Below are positions 23,401 through 29,256 of a stretch of DNA of 30,587 nucleotides, piece after piece. Both the position numbers and the translations under genes were made by a program. The stretch is from Candidatus Fermentithermobacillaceae bacterium UBA3951 (GTDB lineage: Bacteria; Bacillota; Sulfobacillia; Fermentithermobacillales; Fermentithermobacillaceae). A model generated the notes under the pieces. It was not told where the DNA came from and ran no database searches. It saw nothing but the letters and a program-made list of their open reading frames with translations. Positions within the stretch are counted from its first letter, which is position 1; every line of letters starts with the position of its first letter. The stretch lies in NCBI GenBank assembly GCA_002385465.1, contig DGDN01000122.1:19728-50314 (forward strand). Direction: 5' to 3'.

Positions 23401-23599
23401 TTTCGATTCCATCGAGGTCATTGTTTTCCCGAAACTATATAGCAGGGTGAAGGAAACAATAACCAAAGATAGTGTGGTTTTGGTGCGGGGGAGGCTGGAG
23501 GAGCAAGAGGAAACGCGTCGAATACTGGCAAGAGACTTAGCGCCTGTTCTGAGGCTTATGGAATCAGGCGAGTTCACGGGGAAACAATACAGCCGATAG
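20402..23599 (+). CDS. dnaE: DNA polymerase III alpha subunit
   Basis: A 1065-aa C-family polymerase. The N-terminal PHP domain opens THLHVHTEYSLLDG (4-17) and keeps ITDHGAMYG, so its metal site looks intact. The polymerase core carries GPGRGSAAGSLVAYCLGI, the catalytic pair in MPDIDIDF (D397, D399) and the third aspartate in LKMDFLALRTLT (D549). Near the C-terminus come a helix-hairpin-helix region and an OB fold (about 985-1045, VAIGGRISTVKKVITRAGDEMAF onwards). It is shorter than E. coli DnaE (1160 aa) and lacks the proofreading domain of PolC. ATG at 20402 has TGGAGG (20387-20392) upstream; an in-frame ATG at 20366 has none. The DUF2007-like gene and pfkA follow at once, an order common in clostridia. 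Confidence 0.95.
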   Translation: MDFTHLHVHTEYSLLDGACRIGEAPSLAKKMGMDALAITDHGAMYGTVAFCESCKAAGVKPILGCEVYVARRSRLDKTAGLSDKPYHLVLLAENQTGYLNLMRLVSIGFLEGFYYKPRVDLETLVRHSKGIIALTGCLEGELAVRLSEGRTQMAEEALGRYLDIYGRENLFIEIQRNGVHGQDQVNAGLVELSKRFGVPLVATNDCHYLAREDAGPHEVLLAIQTGTNLNDPKRLSFTGDQFYLKSPEEMAAIFSDIPEAVKNTGIIARRADVRLDIGKIHLPEYPLGPGESASSLLRRKAWEGFRERFGGKHDPVREERLERELGMIDNMGYSSYFLIVEDFVSYAKKQGIAVGPGRGSAAGSLVAYCLGITNVDPIEYDLVFERFLNPERVSMPDIDIDFQDDRRDEVIDYVRRKYGEDRVAQIITFGTMAARAVVRDVGRALSIPYGEVDRIAKMIPAQPGMTLERAMELSPDLRAAYGNEEVRRLLDVAVRLEGMPRHSSIHAAGIVIGKGPLWDHVPLAKTQDGAVVTQFPMEDLETLGLLKMDFLALRTLTVIQRAVNLIEHQKGERFDLDAISVDDRPTYELLQRGESLGVFQLESGWVRDFLKELRPVRLEDIIAAVALCRPGPMQQIPEYLRARRGTPHYLHPLLEPVLKDTYGVLVYQEQILKLVNVVAGFSLGEADILRRAVGKKKLDLLLDSEKKFITGAVKNGVPESTAKEIFDLILKFANYGFNKNHAAPYALIAYQTAYLKANHPKEFMAALLSSVAGIHGKVGIYLEEARKMGLGVLGPSINKSRVEFSVEGEAIRYGLGGIKNVGEALAHAIVRERRDGGEFLSLEDLIARLDSRLLHKKALESLIRCGALDDLGTRFDNLAKLPEALEARPRTAQGQPSLFGFDLLPEPTPAASRGAKKPPSEEKVALEVRLNWERELLGMYLSGHPLAKYSEFLKKHTTPIAELESNRDGTEVAIGGRISTVKKVITRAGDEMAFIAVEDDFDSIEVIVFPKLYSRVKETITKDSVVLVRGRLEEQEETRRILARDLAPVLRLMESGEFTGKQYSR

Positions 23600-23617
23600 G
23601 GAGGAGGTAAGCTGCTT

Positions 23618-23827
23618 GTGTGGAAGGTCGTATATGTCGCTTCCGGCTGGAACGAGGCTGAGCGCCTGAAGAACCACCTTACCGCCAACGGACTCCTTGT
23701 TATGCTCCGTGCGTGCGGCTGTGATAACGACAAGCTGGCCAAGCATGTTGAACTCATGGTTCCTGAGCTTGAGGTGTCTGAGGCCCACTCCATTATCATG
23801 CAGCTTATGGGTACCGTGAGGGCCTGA
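23618..23827 (+). CDS. Small DUF2007-like protein (PII-like fold) between dnaE and pfkA
   Basis: A 69-aa protein that starts WKVVYVASGWNEAERLKNHLTANGLLV and ends with VPELEVSEAHSIIMQLM. It fits the DUF2007 / 'putative signal transducing protein' pattern: a beta strand, a helix that tracks an index-like element, and a VPE-x-x-x-x-EAH helix. In clostridia a protein of this size often lies just before pfkA and is sometimes mislabelled glutamate decarboxylase. GTG at 23618 has a strong site, GAGGAGGTA (23601-23609). pfkA starts two bases after its stop, so they are coupled. The biochemical role is unknown. Confidence 0.8.
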   Translation: MWKVVYVASGWNEAERLKNHLTANGLLVMLRACGCDNDKLAKHVELMVPELEVSEAHSIIMQLMGTVRA

Positions 23828-23829
23828 CC

Positions 23830-24786
23830 GTGAAGATCGGAGTCTTGACGAGCGGGGGAGACGCACCGGGGATGAATGCCGCGATCAGGGCGGTTGTAAG
23901 GCGCGGCATTTCCCTTGGGGCAACCGTCTACGGTATCCGGAGAGGCTACGAAGGCCTTATCGACGGCGACATGTTTCCCATGAGTGTGGACTCCGTGGGT
24001 GATACCATCCACCGGGGTGGCACTATCCTGCATACTGCTCGCTCCGACCGCTTTATGCTCCCGGAAGGCCAAGACCTCGCTGCTGCCCGCATCCGGGGTG
24101 CCGGGCTTTCCGGCTTAGTCGTCATCGGAGGTGACGGCAGCCTCCGAGGTATGGTCGAACTCTGCAAGCGGGGCGTAAAGGCCATAGGGATACCGGGCAC
24201 CATAGACAACGACATTGCCTATACCGACTACACAATTGGTTTTGATACCGCCGTGAACACCGGCGTCGAGGCTGTGAACAGGCTCCGTGATACGGCCACT
24301 TCCCACGAGCGCGTTTTCGTTGTGGAGACCATGGGACGGCATGAAGGGCACCTTGCCCTGGCCGTCGGAGTGGCCGGTGGAGCCGAAAGCATCCTGGTGC
24401 CCGAGCTTCCCGTCAATATCGACGAGGTTTGCGAGAAACTCAAGAGAGGGCTCGACCGGGGCAAGGTCCACAGCATAATTGTGGTCGCCGAAGGCGCAGC
24501 AAGCGGGTTCGAGGTGGCCAGGCAGATTGAGGCTTGCCTAGGGATGGAGCTCAGGGTGACCGTCTTGGGCCACGTCCAGCGAGGAGGCACTCCCACCGCT
24601 TTTGACAGGCTCTTGGCGTCCAGGATGGGGGCCAAGGCCGTTGACCTCTTGGCCTCCGGCCAGTCGAACTTGATGGTAGGCGTAAGCGGCCCCCGTCTGA
24701 TTGCGACTCCTACGCCGGAAGTGCTTGCCGTAAGGAAGGCATTGGATATGGACCTCTTCAACTTGGCTCAGGACCTCGCGCGGTAG
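23830..24786 (+). CDS. pfkA: ATP-dependent 6-phosphofructokinase
   Basis: A 318-aa glycolytic enzyme that phosphorylates fructose 6-phosphate. Seen: the ATP loop TSGGDAPGMNAAIR (7-20), GGDGS (100-104), the catalytic PGTIDND with D126, MGRHEGHLA (sugar phosphate binding), and GHVQRGGTPTAFDR. The Gly residues in GGDGS and PGTIDND mark an ATP-using enzyme; pyrophosphate-dependent forms have GGDD and PKTIDND. The length is the bacterial standard (about 320). GTG start two bases after the previous stop. In many Firmicutes pyk follows; here it does not. Confidence 0.95.
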   Translation: MKIGVLTSGGDAPGMNAAIRAVVRRGISLGATVYGIRRGYEGLIDGDMFPMSVDSVGDTIHRGGTILHTARSDRFMLPEGQDLAAARIRGAGLSGLVVIGGDGSLRGMVELCKRGVKAIGIPGTIDNDIAYTDYTIGFDTAVNTGVEAVNRLRDTATSHERVFVVETMGRHEGHLALAVGVAGGAESILVPELPVNIDEVCEKLKRGLDRGKVHSIIVVAEGAASGFEVARQIEACLGMELRVTVLGHVQRGGTPTAFDRLLASRMGAKAVDLLASGQSNLMVGVSGPRLIATPTPEVLAVRKALDMDLFNLAQDLAR

Positions 24787-24925
24787 CCGGCAACATCCGC
24801 AATTCCCCAGCTATTCAGCTTTTGTTTCTGAAGGACCTCGCGGCTTTTGTGGATCTTGCGATTGTACCTTGTGTCACTTATTTATGTTTTTATTAGGTTC
24901 TTCCGCGAGGAGAAAGGAGGTAGGC
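24770..24925 (+). other. Non-coding leader between pfkA and the oadB-like gene, with repeats
   Basis: The ~190-base gap 24787-24980 has no gene. AGGACCTCGCG occurs at 24770-24780 (end of pfkA) and again at 24832-24842. CCTCGCGG (24836-24843) has its complement CCGCGAGG at 24903-24910. An excellent Shine-Dalgarno, AAAGGAGGT (24913-24921), has no usable start codon after it; CTG-TAG follows. A T-rich stretch lies near 24880-24897. A structured leader or attenuator is possible, but no known riboswitch was recognised. Confidence 0.35.
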
Positions 24926-24980
24926 TGTAGAATAGTCAAATCTGGAGGGGAAATTGTTCCAATTAGGAGTGACCGGATTA

Positions 24981-26084
24981 ATGGACGCGCTCTTCAGTGG
25001 ACTCACCAACATGAGTTGGCAACAAGTTGTCATGCTTGCAGTAGGCGGAACCCTCATCTATCTGGCCATTCGAAAGGAGTATGAGCCCTTACTGCTCCTT
25101 CCGATAGGATTTGGAGCCATATTGACCAACATACCCGGCTCATCTGCGATTGGCCGCCACGGCTTCTTGACGATCTTGTACGAGGCGGGAATAGCGACGG
25201 AGCTTTTCCCCATTCTTATTTTCATAGGCATAGGAGCGATGGTAGACTTCGGTCCCCTGCTAGAGCAGCCCTTCATGCTGTTTTTCGGCGCCGCTGCCCA
25301 GCTTGGCATCTTCCTTACAATGACCTTCGCGGTGCTTGCCCGATTTCCCCTCCATGAAGCTGCAGCCATAGGCATCATTGGCACGGCCGACGGGCCTACC
25401 TCGATCTATGTTGCCAGCATTCTGGCCCCGAGGCTGCTCGCTCCGATCTCCGTTGCGGCTTATTCCTACATGTCGCTGGTGCCTATCATCCAGCCACCGG
25501 TGGTGAGGGCGCTCACTACCTCGGATGAGCGCAAAATCCGCATGGAGCCTGTTAGATCGAAGAGGATATCACGCTTGGTTAGAATCCTCTTTCCGGTTAT
25601 GGTCACCCTGGTTTCCGGTCTCATCGCGCCGGTGAGCCTCGCTCTTGTAGGGAGTCTCATGTTCGGCAATCTACTCAAGGAAGCGGGGGTGGTGGATAAG
25701 CTCTCTAAGACCGCCCAGAACGAATTAGCCAATCTGGTTACCCTGCTCTTGGGCATCACCATCGGCTCCACAATGACTGCCGACCAGTTTCTTAAGCCAG
25801 GTACTCTGCTAATCATCTTCATGGGTCTTGTGGCTTTCGTATTGGATACTGCCGGAGGCGTCCTTTTCGCCAAGGTCATGAACTTATTTCTCAAACGAAA
25901 GGTGAACCCCATGATAGGGGCATGCGGGCTTTCGGCTTTTCCCATGTCGGCCAGGGTCATCCACAGGATGGCGCAGCATGAAGACCCCAGCAATTTTATC
26001 CTCATGCAGGCTGTCTCGGCCAATGTGGCAGGTCAGATAGCTTCCATTATCGCAGGAGCCATGATGCTGGCCATGTTGACATAG
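24981..26084 (+). CDS. Sodium-translocating decarboxylase beta subunit (OadB/GcdB/MmdB type)
   Basis: A 367-aa membrane protein with about 9-11 spans. It opens LIYLAIRKEYEPLLLLPIGFGAILTNIP (25-52), a strongly conserved beta-subunit block. It contains the sodium-site region GTADGPTSIYV (D137 in GTADGPT), SYMSLVPIIQPPVVRALT and the C-terminal FPMSARVIHRMAQHEDPSNFILM. These subunits couple decarboxylation of a biotin-bound carboxyl group to sodium export. The partners (carboxyltransferase alpha, biotin carrier gamma, delta) are absent here. I chose ATG at 24981 with TAGGAGTG upstream; TTG at 24954 after GGAGGGG, only three bases apart, is the alternative. The substrate (oxaloacetate, methylmalonyl-CoA or glutaconyl-CoA) cannot be told from this subunit. 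Confidence 0.88.
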   Translation: MDALFSGLTNMSWQQVVMLAVGGTLIYLAIRKEYEPLLLLPIGFGAILTNIPGSSAIGRHGFLTILYEAGIATELFPILIFIGIGAMVDFGPLLEQPFMLFFGAAAQLGIFLTMTFAVLARFPLHEAAAIGIIGTADGPTSIYVASILAPRLLAPISVAAYSYMSLVPIIQPPVVRALTTSDERKIRMEPVRSKRISRLVRILFPVMVTLVSGLIAPVSLALVGSLMFGNLLKEAGVVDKLSKTAQNELANLVTLLLGITIGSTMTADQFLKPGTLLIIFMGLVAFVLDTAGGVLFAKVMNLFLKRKVNPMIGACGLSAFPMSARVIHRMAQHEDPSNFILMQAVSANVAGQIASIIAGAMMLAMLT

Positions 26085-26182
26085 ATACTTACACACCGGT
26101 GCAGGCTGTGGGAGACCTTGGCGAGAACCGGGCAGGTAGGTACGTAGAACAGGTGAGATGCAAGAATGACGGAGTGATGTGA

Positions 26183-26575
26183 ATGAGGTGGCGGGGACGG
26201 CTAGGGCTTCTTGGATTCTTGGCATTTACGGTGTTTCCCATTGTCGAGATAGCGCTTCTCGTGGAGCTTGGCAAGAGGATCGGTACTTGGTGGACGATTG
26301 CGTTCGTGCTTGGCACGGGGATCCTGGGCGGAGTCCTTCTCGCCCTTGAGGGATACGGTGTAGTGCGAAGGCTTCAAGCCGATTTGAGTAGCGGGAAGAT
26401 TCCACAGGACCCAATAATCGACGGAGTCCTCGTTGTCATTGGCTCCATCCTCCTCATAAGCCCCGGGGTCCTCACGGATGTGACGGGTATGATCTTGCTC
26501 TTCCCGCCCACGAGGTTTCTGGTGCGTTCGGGAGTAAAGCGGTGGATCGGGAGGTTCATCACCATAAACCTGTAG
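26183..26575 (+). CDS. fxsA: FxsA family membrane protein
   Basis: A 130-aa cytoplasmic-membrane protein with about three to four spans. The FxsA pattern is clear: FTVFPIVEIALLVELGKRIG (15-34), a Gly-rich second span, GYGVVRRLQADLSSGKIPQDPIIDGVLVVIGSILLISPGVLTDVTGMILLFPPTR. In E. coli, excess FxsA relieves F-plasmid exclusion of phage T7; its normal function is unknown. ATG at 26183 has GGAGTG six bases upstream. It lies 98 bases after the decarboxylase gene and overlaps the converging prepilin-peptidase-like gene by 17 bases (26559-26575). Confidence 0.87.
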   Translation: MRWRGRLGLLGFLAFTVFPIVEIALLVELGKRIGTWWTIAFVLGTGILGGVLLALEGYGVVRRLQADLSSGKIPQDPIIDGVLVVIGSILLISPGVLTDVTGMILLFPPTRFLVRSGVKRWIGRFITINL

Positions 26576-27068
26576 CCGGACTACTAAGGGCCGCCAGCAC
26601 GCCGACCGCAATGGCAGGTGCGTAAGGGATTTTTCCACGTAGCTTCGCACGGCCAAGAGCCACCATTAGAAGGGTAAGGATCCCGCCCGACAAGAAGGTA
26701 AAGACTATTGCTCGCAAAGCGCCCGCGAAACCAAGGTAAAGCCCTGATGCCGCCAAGAGTTTGACGTCGCCTCCTCCAATGGCTCCCGGAAAAATGAGGG
26801 TGAGTAGAGTGAGGAGGACCAGGGCAACAAGACCTCCCGACATACAGGCGAGGAGCGGCCTGAGCGTGGGGCTCAACATAGCGGAAAACGGCAAGGGCGC
26901 TTGCCTTGCGCCCGCGCTCATAACGGGCCACACGGTTTGCCCCGGCAAACCGGCCGGACCCCAGGTAGCCGCGACACAGGCCTTCCAGAGGGCCGTGGCG
27001 ATCCCACCTGCCGCCAGCGATAGGACCAGGCGGTTGGGGATGCGCCGGGACCTGAGGTCAAGTATCAC
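26559..27068 (-). CDS. Type IV prepilin peptidase-like aspartic protease (A24, short form)
   Basis: About 169 aa from GTG at 27068. Family marks are DLRSRRIPN with D4 near the start and GGGDVK with D101; these are the two catalytic aspartates of A24 peptidases, which cut prepilin leaders at the membrane. The cysteine-rich N-methylation domain is absent, so it is the short CpaA/TadV-like form. The GTG start would remove a first transmembrane helix: the frame stays open upstream to the stop at 27137-27135 and encodes PLISVVYLAGHLGAAV before the aspartate. There is no ATG, GTG or TTG in that stretch. The true start is therefore uncertain (rare codon or coupling). No pilin genes are near. It lies at the end of an ABC transporter operon. 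Confidence 0.72.
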   Translation of the reverse strand: MILDLRSRRIPNRLVLSLAAGGIATALWKACVAATWGPAGLPGQTVWPVMSAGARQAPLPFSAMLSPTLRPLLACMSGGLVALVLLTLLTLIFPGAIGGGDVKLLAASGLYLGFAGALRAIVFTFLSGGILTLLMVALGRAKLRGKIPYAPAIAVGVLAALSSPATGLW

Positions 27069-27134
27069 GGCGGCACCCAGGTGTCCTGCCAGATATACGA
27101 CTGAGATAAGCGGGAGGCTGTCCCCTATCTTACG

Positions 27135-28208
27135 TCACCGCCTCACGGCCATCTTGCTGCGCTGCAGAGAGTGAAGCGCCAGACTGAACGCGATTACCGC
27201 GTAAGCTACGAAAGCGCGGAAGTACTCTCCGACCATGGCGCTTCCGAGCAGGTTCTGTCCCGCGTAAGGCGACACAATGAACAAGAGGTGGAACATGAAG
27301 GTCCCAAGGAGCGCTTGCCCAACAGTAGCTTTGGTGACGGTGGCGCCTCCAACCAGAAGGGCTGCGATCGCGAAAGTGCCCGTCTGTCCGTGGCTGTCAT
27401 AGACGTTCAGAGTGCCTATGTTCTGCAGGAAAAGGATCTGCCCGATGGCGCCCAGGACCGTGGATAGGAGCATGGCTACCATCCGCGTGCGATCAACCTT
27501 GATACCCGCAACCTCTGCAATGCGGATGTCTTGGCCCGCCGCACGCATGTCCTGGCCGAGCTTTGTGGAGAAGAGTTTCAAGATACCCATGCTGAGGAGA
27601 GCCGTTACCGCGAAAGTTGCCAGGGGGAGGCTTATGGGGCCTACCCGCACCTTGAGGAGGTTATCCAACGACCACTTGACCACCTGTAGGTCAACCGTAT
27701 TTCGGAGTCCGTAGCCTTGGGGAAGGATCATCCTGGGGTCTTTTATGGGGAGCACCGTTCCGGCTCCAAACAAGAACACCAGCATGTACACTCCGTTCAT
27801 GAAGAAACCGAGTATCATGCCGGCTATCATCTCACGGCCCTTTGCTCTGTTCATGATGGAGCCTGCGGCCCATCCCAAGAGGAGGGCCAGGGGAAACGCC
27901 ACGACCACGGCGGTGAAAAGGCCCGGCAGACCCTTGATTTTGGCTGCCGCTACGGCTATGAGTCCCGCCTGCCCGGCCATCGCTCCCAAGACTATGGCGA
28001 AGTTCAGTCCCAACCCCGCTACAATGGGCACGACCAGAGAAAGCACGATGAACGAGTTCCTGGCCATTCGGCCTATGGCCTCTTGGAGCAGGAAACTCAG
28101 GGGCTTTCCGCTTGCGAGTACCCCGAGTCCACAGAGGATGAAGAACATGATGGGGACTCCGTTCTCTCTGATCGCTCTCTTGAAAGACAGCTTCCGCCTA
28201 GCTTCCAT
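27135..28208 (-). CDS. ABC importer permease 2 (RbsC/Bmp-type, BPD_transp_2)
   Basis: A 357-aa membrane protein with about ten helices of the BPD_transp_2 (sugar/nucleoside) permease family. Typical segments are GLGLNFAIVLGAMAGQAGLIAV, the cytoplasmic coupling loop near GREMIAGMILGFFMNGVYM, and the region RAAGQDIRIAEVAGIKVDRTRM. The start is ATG at 28208, with GGAGGTG just upstream; GTG at 28217 overlaps that ribosome site. It overlaps the end of the preceding permease by 11 bases, so the two are translated together. The pair resembles each other, implying a heterodimeric channel. No substrate-binding protein is in the window, and the transported compound is unknown. Confidence 0.87.
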   Translation of the reverse strand: MEARRKLSFKRAIRENGVPIMFFILCGLGVLASGKPLSFLLQEAIGRMARNSFIVLSLVVPIVAGLGLNFAIVLGAMAGQAGLIAVAAAKIKGLPGLFTAVVVAFPLALLLGWAAGSIMNRAKGREMIAGMILGFFMNGVYMLVFLFGAGTVLPIKDPRMILPQGYGLRNTVDLQVVKWSLDNLLKVRVGPISLPLATFAVTALLSMGILKLFSTKLGQDMRAAGQDIRIAEVAGIKVDRTRMVAMLLSTVLGAIGQILFLQNIGTLNVYDSHGQTGTFAIAALLVGGATVTKATVGQALLGTFMFHLLFIVSPYAGQNLLGSAMVGEYFRAFVAYAVIAFSLALHSLQRSKMAVRR

Positions 28209-29256
28209 TGTTGCCACCTCCGTGTCCCCTGGTGAGGGCGTAGAGGACCATCCCGTTGGAGACGATGAGCCGGATTATCTCGCTGATGTCGCCGCCTATT
28301 ACGCTTTGTGTGACCGGCACCGTGATGGCGAGGAGCGTCTGGAACAAGAAGGTGCCCACAATAGCATTGGAGATGCCGGCGGCCCTGGGGGTGGCTCCTC
28401 CTATCAAGATCGCGGCGACTGCAGGAAAAGCCATCATGAGCGGGGCTGTGTAGAGCTGCACGAACCCGTAACTTTGGGCGTATAGGACGATCCCCAAGGC
28501 TCCCATCGCGGTGGACATAGCAGTGCCCGTAACCCGCATTCTCTCGACATTGATCCCGGCTGCCCTTGCGAACTGCTCGTTTTGTCCGGCCAGGTCCATG
28601 GCAGTGCCCAGCCTTGTGTACTCAAATATCCTGTAAAGGATCGCGACCGCCAAGACGCAGAGTACAAGCCCGGTGGGGAACTTAAACACTCCCGCCCGGA
28701 TGGCCAGGAAGTTATCCAGGACATTGGAGAAGAAGTCGCTTAGGCTGATGGTGACCCTCAGTCCCTCGCCGCCCAACGTCCATATGAGGCGGGGGTTTCG
28801 GAAAGGCATGAGCAGCCAGAACATACACATGCCTGAGACGACGGCGAATCCCACGTAAGTACCGACCATCATCTCCTGCCCTTTCACCCGGTTCAGGAGG
28901 TGCCCGTACAGCACTCCGAAAACGGCTCCGAGTAAGATACCCAAGACTGCGGCTGCAAAGAGCCCGGTGAAACCGGTGAGCCCGAATTCCATGGATATCA
29001 CCAGTCCCAAGAGGCCCGCGATGATGCCCACGGGGAGACCGAAGTTCGGGCCAATCCCGCACTGGATGGCAGGGACCATGGAAAGCGTCAGCATGGCGTT
29101 CATGGCGAACCGGCCAATGGAGTTGCTTAGGAGGTCGGCAACGGAAACTCCTTGAACGGCGCCCAGGATGAACAGCCCGATCAAGAAGAGGATGACGGTC
29201 AAGCGGGGAAGTCCTAATTCGGACACTGTTTTCAAGACGCGTTCTCTGAGGCTCAC
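28198..29256 (-). CDS. ABC importer permease 1 (RbsC/Bmp-type, BPD_transp_2)
   Basis: A 352-aa permease, about ten helices, related to its downstream neighbour. Matching segments are GIGPNFGLPVGIIAGLLGLV, VKGQEMMVGTYVGFAVVSGM and DLAGQNEQFARAAGINVERMRV. The N-terminus MSLRERVLKTVSELGLPRL is basic and cytoplasmic. The GTG start at 29256 overlaps the ATPase stop by four bases (GTGA), with AAAGGTGAG upstream. It forms the translocation channel with the second permease and is powered by the ATPase upstream. A sugar or nucleoside substrate is family-based inference. Confidence 0.87.
   Translation of the reverse strand: MSLRERVLKTVSELGLPRLTVILFLIGLFILGAVQGVSVADLLSNSIGRFAMNAMLTLSMVPAIQCGIGPNFGLPVGIIAGLLGLVISMEFGLTGFTGLFAAAVLGILLGAVFGVLYGHLLNRVKGQEMMVGTYVGFAVVSGMCMFWLLMPFRNPRLIWTLGGEGLRVTISLSDFFSNVLDNFLAIRAGVFKFPTGLVLCVLAVAILYRIFEYTRLGTAMDLAGQNEQFARAAGINVERMRVTGTAMSTAMGALGIVLYAQSYGFVQLYTAPLMMAFPAVAAILIGGATPRAAGISNAIVGTFLFQTLLAITVPVTQSVIGGDISEIIRLIVSNGMVLYALTRGHGGGNNGS

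Noticed and set aside
22741..24072. 443-aa minus-strand open frame across dnaE and pfkA
   Set aside because: It is Ser/Arg/Pro-rich shadow translation opposite highly conserved dnaE, DUF2007-like and pfkA genes, without ribosome site or recognisable domain.
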